A DNA stretch of 64,000 bases from Allosphingosinicella vermicomposti. GTDB taxonomy: Bacteria > Pseudomonadota > Alphaproteobacteria > Sphingomonadales > Sphingomonadaceae. Each line of letters opens with the position of its first letter. The first letter of the stretch is position 1. The stretch lies in the NCBI RefSeq assembly GCF_003012815.1, contig NZ_PXYJ01000001.1, forward strand, positions 1,148,956 through 1,212,955, written 5' to 3'. Shown here piece by piece: positions 1-10,372 of this stretch. The position numbers were made by a program, and so were the translations under genes. The notes below the pieces were generated by a model. The model saw only the letters and a program-made list of their open reading frames with translations, searched no databases and was not told the DNA's origin.

Positions 1-113
1 ATGACATCCTGCGACGCCTGCTTCTGGCGCAGCCCGCGCATGACCCTAAAACAGCCTCATCGCGAAAATCGCCTGCCCGTATCGGCGCGAGGGCGCGTGG
101 CAGTTGGACGGTC

Positions 114-446
114 GTGATCGGGCAGGAGCGGATTGCGGCCACCAACCTCAAGAACGCTTACTACATTTTCCTACGCCGACTAGCCGAGGCGTATCCGGAC
201 TTCCTGCCTTTATTCGCTCAAGAACGCAGTCACAGTCGCCGCTTCGTTGCGCAGGTGGCGGAACAGCTTTATGAAAACTCACCCCACCTTGCGCGCACGT
301 TCGCCTGCACCCTCGTTGATGGCTGGTATTATGACAGTAACCTGTCGGCCGATCAGATATCGCGACGTGCACGCATTGCCGCGCGCCTCTGCGGCATTCA
401 CTATGGCACCGACGCCCGTATCCTGGGCAATGCACGGGAATTGTGA
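114..446 (+). CDS. hypothetical protein, possibly 5'-truncated by the window edge
   Basis: This frame encodes 110 residues from a GTG at 114, but it stays open back to base 3, so the true start may lie outside the window. The product is basic and looks helical, with aromatic residues spread through it. I recognise no family. The antisense strand is also open here, so coding potential is uncertain. It lies upstream of the PpiD-like gene on the same strand, with a gap of about 130 bp. Confidence 0.35.
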   Translation: MIGQERIAATNLKNAYYIFLRRLAEAYPDFLPLFAQERSHSRRFVAQVAEQLYENSPHLARTFACTLVDGWYYDSNLSADQISRRARIAARLCGIHYGTDARILGNAREL

Positions 447-578
447 GGCGGTCATAGGAAAGGCCTCCGCGCCTGAGCCAACGTTCTGCGCGGCGCGGGC
501 GCAAAACTCAGACTTCCGCCCGGGGAAAAGAGTCCTTAAGAGCCTGTCTCAACACTTCCACAGATCGGTGCCTGATTG

Positions 579-2519
579 ATGATCTCCTTTTTCCGTCGCG
601 GTCTTTCTTCCTGGGTTGTCATCGCGTTTCTCGGCCTGATTGCGCTTGCCTTCATCGTAACTGGCGTCGGTACGCCATCGGGCCTTGGCAATCTGGGCGG
701 CGGCGATGTCGTGGCCGAGATCGGTGGAGAAAAGATCACTGCGACCGAAGTGGTCGATCAGGTTAACCGGCAGCTTGAGCGCGCCCGGCAGCAGCAGCCG
801 GATCTCACCATGCAGGCCTTTCTGCAGGGCGATATGCTGAAAAATCTGATCGAGCAGATGATCACCGCTAAGGCGATTATCAGCTTTTCTGAGGATCAGG
901 GGCTCACTGCGTCGCGCAAGATGATCGATACGGAAATCGCTTCGCTTCCCGCATTCCATAATCTCGCTGGCCAGTTCGACCAAACGACGTTCCAGCAGGC
1001 ACTTGCCCAACAGAACATCACGGAAGATCAGCTGCGCGAAGATCTCGCCGCGTCGCTGATCGAAAAGCAACTGATGTTGCCGATCGGCGCAGGCGCGCGC
1101 ATTCCCCGCAGTGTGGCGGTGCAATATGCGTCCTTGCTGCTCGAACAGCGTTCGGGCAGCGTCGGCGCGGTGTCCATTCAGGGCATTCCACAAGGGCCGG
1201 CGCCCACCGACGCGGACATCAACGCTTTCTACACCCAGAATCAGGGCCGTTATACGATCCCCGAACGCCGCGTGATCCGCTATGCCTTATTCGGTCCTGA
1301 GCAGGTCGCAGCCGCGGCCAAGCCCACCGATGCCGAAATCGCGGCTTTCTACAATAGCAACGCGGCAACCTATGGCGCGAAGGAAAGCCGGCGGTTCAGC
1401 CAGGTTGTCCTGCCCGATGAAGCCGCGGCGCGCGCCTTCCAGCAAAAGGTTGCAGGCGGTAAGAGTTTCGCCCAGGCCGCGCAGGAGGCTGGTTTCTCGG
1501 CCAGCGATACTTCGATTGGTGAGCAGAGCAAGGAAAGCCTGACCCGCTTGTCGAGCGCCGCGATCGCCAACGCCGCTTTCGCCGCAGCCGAAGGTGCAAC
1601 GACCGCTCCGGCCCGCTCGGAACTCGGCTGGCACGTCCTGCGGGTAGACGGCATCGCCCGCACTGCGGCGCGTTCGCTCGATAGCGCCAAGGCCGAGATC
1701 GCGACGCAACTTGAAAAGCAGAAGGTCGACGAGGCGCTGACCGCCCTCGCCACCCGGATCGAGGATGCGATCGCCGACGGCGCGACCTTCGCCGAGGCCG
1801 CTGCTGCTGAAAAGCTGCAGATCCAGGAGACCCAGCCGGTTACCGCAACCGGTCAGGCGATTGGCCAGGCCGGCTATCAGCTTCCGGAACAGGCTCAGGC
1901 GCTTTTGAAGCCTGCCTTCGACCTTGCGGCTGACGATGATCCCGTCGTCCATGTCATCCAGCCCAACCAGAGCTATGCAATCGTCGCACCGGGTACGATC
2001 ACGGCAGCAGCCGCTCCGCCGCTCGCGCAGATCAAGGACCGGGTTCGCACCGACCTCGTCGCCAAACGCGCCAGCGATCGGGCCAAGCAGATCGCTGATC
2101 AAATCGCTGCGAAGATCAACGGCGGCATGGCGCCTGCCGAAGCCTTCCGTACCGCGGGCGTTCCGGTCGAGGCGCCCCGCCCGATCAGTGCCCGCCGTAT
2201 CGAAATCGCGCGTCAGGGCCAGCAAGTGCCTCCGCCGATCGCGATGATGTTTTCTATCCCGAAAGGCAAAGCCCGCGTGATGGCCGCGCCGAACGGCATC
2301 GGCTGGTTCGTCGTTCACCTGAACGAAGTCATCCCGGGCGATGCCACCAAACAGCCGGAACTGATCGAGGCGACTCGCCAGCAGTTCAGTCAGGCCGTGG
2401 GTAACGAATATGGCGCTCAATTCGCCAACGCCGCCCGCAAGACCGCGAAGATCGAAAAGCATGACGCGGCGATCCAGCGCTTGAAGACGCAGCTGCTTGG
2501 TGGCGGCAACGCGCGGTAA
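579..2519 (+). CDS. ppiD: PpiD-like membrane-anchored peptidyl-prolyl isomerase/chaperone
   Basis: The 646-residue product begins with a short basic stretch and one membrane segment (about residues 11-30). A SurA-like helical N-terminal domain follows, then a parvulin-type domain at about residues 230-355, then a long helical C-terminal region. This order is typical of PpiD, a periplasmic folding factor attached to the inner membrane. A TTG at 576 is also in frame; I prefer the ATG at 579 because it gives the compact MISFFRRG leader. Isomerase activity is uncertain, since many PpiD parvulin domains are inactive. In sphingomonads this gene usually sits just upstream of the trp genes, and here trpG follows 39 bp downstream. 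Confidence 0.85.
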   Translation: MISFFRRGLSSWVVIAFLGLIALAFIVTGVGTPSGLGNLGGGDVVAEIGGEKITATEVVDQVNRQLERARQQQPDLTMQAFLQGDMLKNLIEQMITAKAIISFSEDQGLTASRKMIDTEIASLPAFHNLAGQFDQTTFQQALAQQNITEDQLREDLAASLIEKQLMLPIGAGARIPRSVAVQYASLLLEQRSGSVGAVSIQGIPQGPAPTDADINAFYTQNQGRYTIPERRVIRYALFGPEQVAAAAKPTDAEIAAFYNSNAATYGAKESRRFSQVVLPDEAAARAFQQKVAGGKSFAQAAQEAGFSASDTSIGEQSKESLTRLSSAAIANAAFAAAEGATTAPARSELGWHVLRVDGIARTAARSLDSAKAEIATQLEKQKVDEALTALATRIEDAIADGATFAEAAAAEKLQIQETQPVTATGQAIGQAGYQLPEQAQALLKPAFDLAADDDPVVHVIQPNQSYAIVAPGTITAAAAPPLAQIKDRVRTDLVAKRASDRAKQIADQIAAKINGGMAPAEAFRTAGVPVEAPRPISARRIEIARQGQQVPPPIAMMFSIPKGKARVMAAPNGIGWFVVHLNEVIPGDATKQPELIEATRQQFSQAVGNEYGAQFANAARKTAKIEKHDAAIQRLKTQLLGGGNAR

Positions 2520-2529
2520 GATTAAGGAG

Positions 2530-2553
2530 CCCTCTCCCCGCTTCGGGAGAGGG
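2530..2553 (+). promoter_or_regulatory. stem-loop between Shine-Dalgarno-like AAGGAG and trpG start
   Basis: CCCTCTCCC (2530-2538) and GGGAGAGGG (2545-2553) form a perfect 9-bp stem with a 6-nt loop. An AAGGAG lies directly before it (2524-2529) and the trpG ATG comes 5 nt after it. If folded, the stem hides the GGGAGAGGG that could act as ribosome-binding site but brings AAGGAG to about 5 nt from the ATG. The element resembles short palindromic repeats dispersed in sphingomonad intergenic DNA. Confidence 0.6.
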
Positions 2554-2558
2554 AACCG

Positions 2559-3140
2559 ATGATCCTCGTCATCGACAATTACGACAGCTTCACCTGGAAC
2601 CTCGTCCACTATCTGAAAGAGTTGGGCGCGGCGGTTCGGGTCGAGCGCAACGACGCCCTGACCGTGGCCGAGGCGATGGCGATCGAGGCGGATGCGACCC
2701 TGATCTCTCCTGGACCGGGCACACCGGATGAAGCAGGCATATCCCTCGACCTCATCGCTGCGGCCGCCGAAGCGCAGCGCCCCCTCCTCGGCGTCTGCCT
2801 CGGCCACCAGGGGATCGGGCAGCATTTCGGCGGCACGGTGGAGCGGTGTGTCCGGATCATGCATGGCAAGAGGTCGGCCATTGTTCATGAGGGGAGCGGT
2901 CTTTTCACCGGCCTGCCCTCCCCCTTCGCGGTCACTCGCTATCACTCGCTGAGCGTGGCGGACGAGAATTTCCCGGCGGACCTCCGCATCACCGCGCGTA
3001 GCGAAGACGGCGCGATCATGGCCCTCGTCCATCGCGGCTTACCGATCCACGGCGTCCAGTTTCATCCCGAGAGCATCGCCAGCGAGCATGGCCATGCGTT
3101 GCTTCGCAATTTCCTGCAGATAGCAAAGCAGGGAGGCTGA
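2559..3140 (+). CDS. trpG: anthranilate/aminodeoxychorismate synthase glutamine amidotransferase subunit
   Basis: This is a full-length (193 aa) class I glutamine amidotransferase. The N-terminus [13 protein letters not shown], the oxyanion segment SPGPGTP, the nucleophile in GVCLGHQ and the catalytic His/Glu in FHPES are all visible. TrpG/PabA supplies ammonia from glutamine to a chorismate-binding partner (TrpE or PabB). Neither partner is nearby: the gene lies alone between the PpiD-like gene and lexA. From memory, sphingomonads usually have trpE before it and trpD, trpC, moaC and moeA after it. It may serve as PabA in folate synthesis, or pair with TrpE encoded elsewhere. Confidence 0.9.
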   Translation: MILVIDNYDSFTWNLVHYLKELGAAVRVERNDALTVAEAMAIEADATLISPGPGTPDEAGISLDLIAAAAEAQRPLLGVCLGHQGIGQHFGGTVERCVRIMHGKRSAIVHEGSGLFTGLPSPFAVTRYHSLSVADENFPADLRITARSEDGAIMALVHRGLPIHGVQFHPESIASEHGHALLRNFLQIAKQGG

Positions 3141-3181
3141 TATTCCCTCCGGCCAATATGTTATGGTCATTCGTTTCGGCC

Positions 3182-3224
3182 TTGACAGGTTCTGAAGCGT
3201 TTCCTACACGTTCCCTGTTCGTTC
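3182..3224 (+). promoter_or_regulatory. lexA promoter with LexA operator (SOS box)
   Basis: A perfect TTGACA -35 hexamer (3182-3187) is followed 17 nt later by a weak TACACG (3205-3210). GTTC-N7-GTTC at 3210-3224 matches the alphaproteobacterial LexA consensus. An imperfect second copy, GTTC-N7-TTTC (3189-3203), lies inside the promoter spacer. Binding here would block RNA polymerase, so lexA is probably autoregulated. Confidence 0.85.
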
Positions 3225-3241
3225 CGAAGGAGTGCGGGCCG

Positions 3242-3916
3242 ATGCTGACGCGCAAGCAACATGAACTGCTTTGTTATATTAACGATCACCTCTCGAAGAC
3301 CGGCGTATCGCCGTCGTTTGAGGAGATGAAGGAAGCGCTGGAGCTGAAGTCCAAATCCGGCGTGCACCGCCTGATTTCGGCGCTGGAAGAACGCGGCTTC
3401 ATTCGCCGCCTGCCCAACCGCGCCCGCGCACTCGATATTTTGAAGATGCCGGAGCGTTCGGCCGGTGCGGGTGCTGGCGCCACGACGATCCAGCCTGCGC
3501 CGCGCCAGAGGGTCGAAATTCCGGCGGCTGCGAACGACATTGTCGAGCTACCGCTGCACGGCAAGATCGCGGCGGGGACGCCGATCGAGGCGCTGCAAGG
3601 CACCGAGAGCCTGCCGGTGCCTGCCGCCCTACTCGGCCCGGGCGAACATTACGCGCTGGAAGTATCCGGGGATTCGATGGTTGAGGAAGGTATCCTCGAC
3701 GGCGATTACGCGCTCATTCGCAAGACGGATATCGCGCGCGACGGGGAGATTGTGGTCGCCCTGATCGACAATGCCGAAGCGACTTTGAAAACGTTCCGCC
3801 GCGAAGGATCGATGGTTCGCCTCGATCCGGCCAATCGCCTTTACGATCCGCAACGTTACCGGCCGGATCAAGTCGTCGTTCAGGGCCGCCTCGCCGGCCT
3901 GCTCCGCCGCTATTAA
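3242..3916 (+). CDS. lexA: LexA repressor (SOS master regulator)
   Basis: The 224-residue protein has an N-terminal winged HTH ([13 protein letters not shown] through about residue 70) and a C-terminal S24 peptidase domain. The self-cleavage Ala-Gly bond is in KIAAGTP, the nucleophilic Ser is in SGDSMVEEG and the catalytic Lys is in ATLKTF. An in-frame ATG at 3158 would lengthen it by 28 residues, but that stretch overlaps the promoter and SOS box. AAGGAG at 3227-3232 fits the ATG at 3242 (9-nt spacing). LexA represses DNA-damage genes and cleaves itself when RecA filaments form. Confidence 0.95.
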   Translation: MLTRKQHELLCYINDHLSKTGVSPSFEEMKEALELKSKSGVHRLISALEERGFIRRLPNRARALDILKMPERSAGAGAGATTIQPAPRQRVEIPAAANDIVELPLHGKIAAGTPIEALQGTESLPVPAALLGPGEHYALEVSGDSMVEEGILDGDYALIRKTDIARDGEIVVALIDNAEATLKTFRREGSMVRLDPANRLYDPQRYRPDQVVVQGRLAGLLRRY

Positions 3917-3927
3917 GGGATTGGGTC

Positions 3928-4266
3928 ATGGCGCGGATCAACTATGTCGAACTTCCCGTCCGCGATATCGGCACGGCAAAGACATTTTACGAAACGGCCT
4001 TCGGCTGGAGTCTTGCTGAGTTTGGGCCGACTTATGCGGCAACCACGACGGGCGATGTCGATCTTGGTATTCAGGGTGACCCCTCCGAAGTGACGTCCGC
4101 GCCTTTGCCAGTCATTGAAGTTCCGGATTTGGAAGCAGCCCTGCAGGCCGTGGCTGCGGCTGGCGGTATCATCACTCGATCCATTTTCGCCTTCCCGGGC
4201 GGGCGGCGCTTTCACTTCACCGATCCGGGCGGTAACGAACTGGCGGCGGTCAAGAGCGGCCACTAA
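3928..4266 (+). CDS. VOC family (glyoxalase/bleomycin-resistance fold) protein
   Basis: This 112-residue protein has the signature of a single-repeat vicinal oxygen chelate protein: NYVELPVRDIGTAKTFYETAFGW at the N-terminus and a closing FTDPGGNELA segment. Such proteins bind a metal and act on small carbonyl or epoxide substrates, but the substrate cannot be read from sequence. It starts 12 nt after lexA on the same strand. Confidence 0.85.
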   Translation: MARINYVELPVRDIGTAKTFYETAFGWSLAEFGPTYAATTTGDVDLGIQGDPSEVTSAPLPVIEVPDLEAALQAVAAAGGIITRSIFAFPGGRRFHFTDPGGNELAAVKSGH

Positions 4267-4303
4267 CCCGGTCATTTCCGGGAGCGAACCGGAAGGAATG
4301 CAT

Positions 4304-5293
4304 ATGCGGGTTTACCGGGATGCGGATGCGGATCTTGCCCTAATCCGGGGCAAGAAGGTCGCAATCATCGGTTATGGCAATCAAGGCCGCGCACAGGCAC
4401 TCAACCTGAAGGATAGCGGCGTGGCCGAGCTGCGCATCGCCCTCAAGGCCGGATCGACACGTCGCGCGCAAGCGCAAGCGGATAGAACGGCCGTTGTGGA
4501 GCCGGACGAAGCGGCGCGCTGGGCCGACGTTATCGTAATTCTGACGCCGGACGAGCACCAGGGCGTGCTTTACGACGATTATCTCAAGGACAATATCAAG
4601 CCTGGCGCGGCACTGATTTTCGCCCATGGCCTCGCCATTCGGTTCGGGATTATCCGTCCGCGCTCCGATCTCGACGTGCTGCTGGTCGCTCCAAAGGGGC
4701 CGGGCACGGCGCTGCGCAATGATTATCTCGCCGGGAGCGGCCTCATCACCTTGTTCGCGGTCCATCAGGATCCGAGCGGGACTGGCCGGGCTGTGGCTTT
4801 ATCCTACGCCGCCGCATTAGGAAGCGGGCGGAAGGGCATATTGGAGACCAGCTTCGCCGAAGAATGCGAAGCCGATCTCTTCAACGAACAAGCGGTGCTT
4901 TGGGGTGCGATCCCTGAGCTGATCCTTGCAGGCTATGACACGCTAACCGAAGCCGGATTCTCACCCGAAATCGCCTATTTCGAATGTCTCACCGAGGTGA
5001 AATTACTTGCCGATCTGCTGGTCGAGCGCGGCATTGCCGGCATGCGGGAGGCGATTTCGAATACGGCCGAATATGGCGCGCTGATCGGCGGCCCGCGGAT
5101 CGTGACTGACGATACGCGCCGCGAAATGCGCCGCATTCTTGCCGAGGTACGAAAGGGCGATTTTGCGCAGCGGCTGGTTGCGGAGGCAAAGCAGGATTAT
5201 CCTGGTCTGCGCGCGGCTCGCTCTGCCTCCGCAACTCATCCGATCGAGGCAGTTGCCGCCCGCATGCGCGCGCTTGCGGCTGGCGGCACCTAA
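4304..5293 (+). CDS. divergent ketol-acid reductoisomerase (IlvC) paralogue
   Basis: The 329-residue protein aligns by eye along its length with class I IlvC, which converts acetohydroxyacids to dihydroxy acids in branched-chain amino acid synthesis. The Rossmann loop reads GYGNQGRAQA where the usual form is GYGSQGHAHA. KGPG is followed by T where His is normal. The metal ligands (DLFNEQ, AYFECLTE) and FAHG are kept. GGAAGGA ends 6 nt before the ATG at 4304, favouring it over the ATG at 4298. No ilvB or ilvH is near. It could be a second IlvC or a related reductase with another substrate. Confidence 0.8.
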   Translation: MRVYRDADADLALIRGKKVAIIGYGNQGRAQALNLKDSGVAELRIALKAGSTRRAQAQADRTAVVEPDEAARWADVIVILTPDEHQGVLYDDYLKDNIKPGAALIFAHGLAIRFGIIRPRSDLDVLLVAPKGPGTALRNDYLAGSGLITLFAVHQDPSGTGRAVALSYAAALGSGRKGILETSFAEECEADLFNEQAVLWGAIPELILAGYDTLTEAGFSPEIAYFECLTEVKLLADLLVERGIAGMREAISNTAEYGALIGGPRIVTDDTRREMRRILAEVRKGDFAQRLVAEAKQDYPGLRAARSASATHPIEAVAARMRALAAGGT

Positions 5294-5400
5294 TCGCCGA
5301 CGCCTGTTCCGCAGCCGTCATTATATTGCCCTAACGCAACACCCCTCAAGCCGTTCCTCACTATGCCTTCCCTTCCGGTTAAACCGGGCGGGAGAAAAAG

Positions 5401-5829
5401 ATGACGATAGTGATGCTGGGGGTTGCATTGGCCGCGATGGGCCCCGCCACGTCCGAAGGGACTGCCACAATGGCGGACGGATCCAAATCACAAAAGATCC
5501 TGTTTCTTTCCGATAAGGCGGACGCGGCTGTTCCGCATGTTATGTTTGAAGCCGAACACGGCCTCGTTTCCAACGAAGCTCTGGTCGCGCTCACCGTCAA
5601 TCGCGCGATGAGGAGCGATCCGGACTTCGCCACACCCGAGGCCTTGCGCAGCTCGGCCGGCTATCGCAGTGCGCCCATCCGCGACGCGGACAACAGCCAC
5701 CTTGCCGGCGCGGGTTTCGTCACCCAGGATTGGGATAGCGGCGCCGACGCGCAGACCCAAGGTGCGACCAGCATGACCGCTCACTACAGCGTCTTTGGAT
5801 CCACCCTGACCTTCACGACCGGCGACTAA
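5401..5829 (+). CDS. hypothetical protein with possible signal peptide
   Basis: This ORF of 142 residues has a short hydrophobic N-terminus (MTIVMLGVALAAMGP) that could be a secretion signal, and GGGAGAAAAAG just upstream of the ATG. The rest is polar with no family I recognise. An antisense frame of similar length exists, so this is a moderate call. It lies between the IlvC-like gene and the 3' end of mutL, which it faces. Confidence 0.5.
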   Translation: MTIVMLGVALAAMGPATSEGTATMADGSKSQKILFLSDKADAAVPHVMFEAEHGLVSNEALVALTVNRAMRSDPDFATPEALRSSAGYRSAPIRDADNSHLAGAGFVTQDWDSGADAQTQGATSMTAHYSVFGSTLTFTTGD

Positions 5830-5936
5830 AGCCTCCCAGCCGCAGTGAAGGCAGCGTGGTAACACGGCTATACCAGCAGGCGCGACAGCTGTGGGCAATC
5901 CAGCCCGATTGAGTCCCACCCCCTAAACGGCTCAGC

Positions 5937-7748
5937 TCATTTCCGGCCGAACAATTTCTCGATATCCGCATGGCCAAGCTTCACCCACGTCGGTCGGCCG
6001 TGATTGCATTGGCCGCTGTGGGGGGTGACTTCCATTTCGCGGAGAAGCGCGTTCATTTCTGCGACCGAGAGGATCCGGCCCGCGCGGACGGAGCCGTGGC
6101 AGGCCATGGTCGCGGCGACGTGGTCAAGCTTTTCCTTGAGTAACAGCGCTTCGTCGAAGGCAGCGAGTTCATCGGCGAGGTCGGTGACGAGACCCTGAAT
6201 GTCACCCTGTCCCAGCATGGCTGGCGTGGCGCGGACGAGGACCGCGCGTGGGCCGAACCGCTCGAGATCCAGGCCCATTTCGGCAAGTTCGCCGGAGCGG
6301 GATTCGAGGCGATCGCAGGCCGGTTCGTCAAGCTCGACCACTTCGGGGAGGAGCAGGGTCTGGCGCGCCACGCCGCCATCTGCAACTGCCCTTCGCATGC
6401 GTTCAAGGACAAGGCGTTCGTGGGCGGCATGTTGATCGACGAGCACCAGACCGTCTTCCGCCTCCGCAACGATATAGGTGGCTGCCACTTGCCCGCGTGC
6501 GACGCCAAGAGGGAAACGAGCCGCTTCTGGCGCCGGCGCGACCGCCACTTCTGCGCGAGCCTGAGGCGCTGGGGTGTAAGCTTGATGGGAGTCCCAGACG
6601 CTGTGCTGATAGCTCCTCTCCCCTTCAGGGCGTTGGCCGAAGCGGGTGAAGGGCGCGGGGCCTGTCCGCGCGGTATTTCCCAATCCCAGCTCCTCTCCTG
6701 AAAGAAGGGGGCTTTCCGCCTGCCAATTCCCCAACGCCGCCGCCGAAGGCCGTTGCGCGCTTCGATGCCCCGCCGCGTCGAGGGCATGACGGAGGCCGCC
6801 GACGATGAGACCGCGTATGCCGCCGGGGTCGCGGAAGCGGACTTCGGTCTTCGCCGGATGGACGTTGACGTCCACTTCTTCGCCCGGAAGGTCGATGAAC
6901 AAAGCAAGGATTGGATGGCGGTCGCGGGCGAGAAGATCCTGATAGGCGCCGCGCACCGCACCGATCAGCAGGCGATCCTTCACCGGGCGACCGTTCACGA
7001 ACAGATATTGGTGATCGGCAATGCCGCGATTGAAGGTCGGCAGGCCCGCTACCCCGCCAAGCCGAACGCCGTGACGCTCATAGTCCACCGCGACGCTATT
7101 GTCGGCAAGGCCCCGGTCGGTCAGAGCGGCGACGCGGGCGGGTCGATCCTCGCCGGGCTGAACATGAAGGGCGCGGCGGCCCTCATGTTCCAGGGTAAAG
7201 CCGATATCGGGGCGCGCCATGGCGAGGCGTTTCACCACATCGACGCAGGCCGCATATTCGGACCGCGCGGACCGGAGGAATTTGCGGCGGGCAGGAACGC
7301 GGGCAAAGAGATCGGTGACGGTGATCCGGGTACCGGGGGGAAGCGCTGCCGGTCCCTCTTCCACCACCGCTCCATTGTCGATAATGCGCGACCAGCCATC
7401 GGCGCCGCGCACGCGGCTCTCCATGCGCAGACGGGCGACGCTGGCAATGGACGGCAGAGCCTCGCCCCGGAAGCCGAGAGTTGTAACCGCTTCGATCGCA
7501 TCGTCGGGCAGTTTCGAGGTTGCGTGGCGCTGTAGGGCCAGCTGCATGCTCTCCGGGTCCATGCCGCAGCCGTCGTCGGAAACTTCCAGCAGGTCGATTC
7601 CGCCGCCCGACAGGGCGATAGCGATCCGCGTCGCGCCAGCGTCGATGGAATTTTCCACCAATTCTTTCAACGCGCTGGCTGGTCTTTCCACCACCTCACC
7701 GGCGGCGATACGATTTACCAGATGTTCGGGAAGTCGGCGTATTGACAT
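5937..7748 (-). CDS. mutL: DNA mismatch repair protein MutL (endonuclease type)
   Basis: The 603-residue protein has an N-terminal GHKL ATPase domain ([31 protein letters not shown]), a linker at about residues 340-410 and a C-terminal dimerisation domain. The endonuclease motif DQHA-x2-E-x4-E is intact ([12 protein letters not shown]), as are the metal-site segments ACHGSVRAG and CNHGRP, so it should nick DNA itself. That fits alphaproteobacteria, which lack MutH. The linker-coding DNA contains repeat-like sequence read in two different frames. Confidence 0.95.
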   Translation of the reverse strand: MSIRRLPEHLVNRIAAGEVVERPASALKELVENSIDAGATRIAIALSGGGIDLLEVSDDGCGMDPESMQLALQRHATSKLPDDAIEAVTTLGFRGEALPSIASVARLRMESRVRGADGWSRIIDNGAVVEEGPAALPPGTRITVTDLFARVPARRKFLRSARSEYAACVDVVKRLAMARPDIGFTLEHEGRRALHVQPGEDRPARVAALTDRGLADNSVAVDYERHGVRLGGVAGLPTFNRGIADHQYLFVNGRPVKDRLLIGAVRGAYQDLLARDRHPILALFIDLPGEEVDVNVHPAKTEVRFRDPGGIRGLIVGGLRHALDAAGHRSAQRPSAAALGNWQAESPLLSGEELGLGNTARTGPAPFTRFGQRPEGERSYQHSVWDSHQAYTPAPQARAEVAVAPAPEAARFPLGVARGQVAATYIVAEAEDGLVLVDQHAAHERLVLERMRRAVADGGVARQTLLLPEVVELDEPACDRLESRSGELAEMGLDLERFGPRAVLVRATPAMLGQGDIQGLVTDLADELAAFDEALLLKEKLDHVAATMACHGSVRAGRILSVAEMNALLREMEVTPHSGQCNHGRPTWVKLGHADIEKLFGRK

Positions 7749-7883
7749 GAATCAGCCTGTAGACGAAGCGAAGCCTTCCTGCGACCACGTTAACTGTTTT
7801 GTGGACGGGAGCCGTGGGGGCATCCTATAGAGCGGAACATCCGGGCCATCGGGGGCTTTTCCCGGGCGGCGCCATCTCATTGA

Positions 7884-8939
<1,056 letters not shown>

Positions 8940-8954
8940 TCAAAACGGAGGCGT

Positions 8955-9860
8955 ATGGCGCCGCCCTCCACCCGGCGACCCGGCTTTTCCCGCCGGGCGC
9001 AATATGGACTGTTTATCGGCTATATCGTGGCCGTGGGCGGCGTGCTGCTCGCGGTTCTGCTGATGATCATCGCGACAGTGGACCCACGCGGCTTTTCGGC
9101 ATTGCGGGGAGCCGCGCTCGATGTCACCGCCCCGATTTCAGGCGCGGGGCGGAGCGCGGTCCGCTTCGTCGGCAATGCGGTTGACGGGATCGGCGACTAT
9201 TTCTTCGCGGCGTCGAAAAATGCCGCAATGCGCCGCGAATTGGATGCAACCCGGCAGAAACTGGTCGAAGCCCGCGCCATCGAGGCTGAAAATCAGCGGC
9301 TCCAGGCCCTGCTCGACGTTACCCAGGATACCGCCGCCCGGGTAGCAACCGCGCGCATCGTGGGGTCGAGTTTCGACAGCAGCCGCCGCCTCGCCACGCT
9401 TTCCGCCGGATCGTCCAAAGGCATCGCATCGGGAATGCCGGTGCGCGGACCGGAGGGATTGATCGGCCGCGTGATCGAGACGGGCCGCTTCGCTTCCCGC
9501 ATCCTGCTGGTTTCCGATGGGTCGAGCAACATTCCGGTGCAACTGATCCGCAGCGGCATCCCCGCAATTGCCACCGGTCGGGGGGATGGCACGATCGAGA
9601 TCAAACCGCTGGAAGTGGGTAAAAACCCCTTCCGCAAGGGCGATATCCTGGTGACGTCTGGGACAGGCGGCATTTTCCCCCCCAACATCCCGGTGGCCAT
9701 GGTCGTTCGCGCGGACCGCGATATCACCGTGGCCCGCCCGCTCGCCGATCCGGCAAAAATCGACTTCGCGTTGGTAATGCGCGTCTATCAACCCGCCGCC
9801 GACGCTCCGATCGAGGGGAGTGATGCACTTGCCGACGCCCCCGTCGAGGCGCCCCGGTGA
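8955..9860 (+). CDS. mreC: rod shape-determining protein MreC
   Basis: The 301-residue protein has a basic N-terminus, one membrane segment (about residues 20-40), a coiled coil (about 80-115, with the repeating pattern around RRELDATRQKLVEARAIEAE) and the paired beta-domain typical of MreC. It sits in the periplasm and links MreB and the PBP2-RodA synthase. It begins 15 nt after mreB and overlaps mreD by 4 nt. Confidence 0.93.
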   Translation: MAPPSTRRPGFSRRAQYGLFIGYIVAVGGVLLAVLLMIIATVDPRGFSALRGAALDVTAPISGAGRSAVRFVGNAVDGIGDYFFAASKNAAMRRELDATRQKLVEARAIEAENQRLQALLDVTQDTAARVATARIVGSSFDSSRRLATLSAGSSKGIASGMPVRGPEGLIGRVIETGRFASRILLVSDGSSNIPVQLIRSGIPAIATGRGDGTIEIKPLEVGKNPFRKGDILVTSGTGGIFPPNIPVAMVVRADRDITVARPLADPAKIDFALVMRVYQPAADAPIEGSDALADAPVEAPR

Positions 9861-10372
9861 AGCGCATTGCCTATTCTCGCCGCGATGTCGCCATCGCCCA
9901 AGCGCGGCACCGCTACATTCCCATCGTCACCACCATCCTCGCCATACTGATCGCGGCTTTGCCGATCGTCGTTTCGAGCCCGATCATTCCGGATTTCGCT
10001 TTCCTGGTCCTGATTTCCTGGCGGTTGCTGCGGCCGGAAATGTGGAGCGCGCATATCGCCCTCCCCCTCGGCCTCCTCAACGATCTGGTCGATGGCCATC
10101 CGATCGGCCAATCCATGGCCCTTTGGACGATTACCTTCCTCGCCTTCGACATTATCGACAGCCGCATCCATTGGCGCGACTATTGGATGGATTGGCTGAT
10201 CGCCGCGCTCGCCATTGCCGGTTATGTCTTTGGCGGTTGGGCCATTGCACGGATGATGGGTGACAATACGGCTATCGGAGTGATCCTGCCGCAACTGGCG
10301 CTCACCATCTTCTTCTATCCCGTCGTGGCGCGGATCGTCCTCGCCCTCGACCGCTGGCGGCTTGCACGATGA
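9857..10372 (+). CDS. mreD: rod shape-determining protein MreD
   Basis: A 171-residue integral membrane protein with about five hydrophobic segments and the conserved helix GLLNDLVDGHPIG. It starts with GTG inside the end of mreC (GTGA overlap) and overlaps mrdA in the same way (ATGA), which suggests translational coupling. MreD belongs to the membrane core of the elongasome. Confidence 0.9.
   Translation: MKRIAYSRRDVAIAQARHRYIPIVTTILAILIAALPIVVSSPIIPDFAFLVLISWRLLRPEMWSAHIALPLGLLNDLVDGHPIGQSMALWTITFLAFDIIDSRIHWRDYWMDWLIAALAIAGYVFGGWAIARMMGDNTAIGVILPQLALTIFFYPVVARIVLALDRWRLAR

Noticed and set aside
1287..3032. 581-residue antisense frame across the PpiD-like and trpG genes
   Set aside because: It lies antisense to two well-supported genes. 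Its composition (Arg and Asp rich, no motifs) is that of a GC-rich shadow frame.
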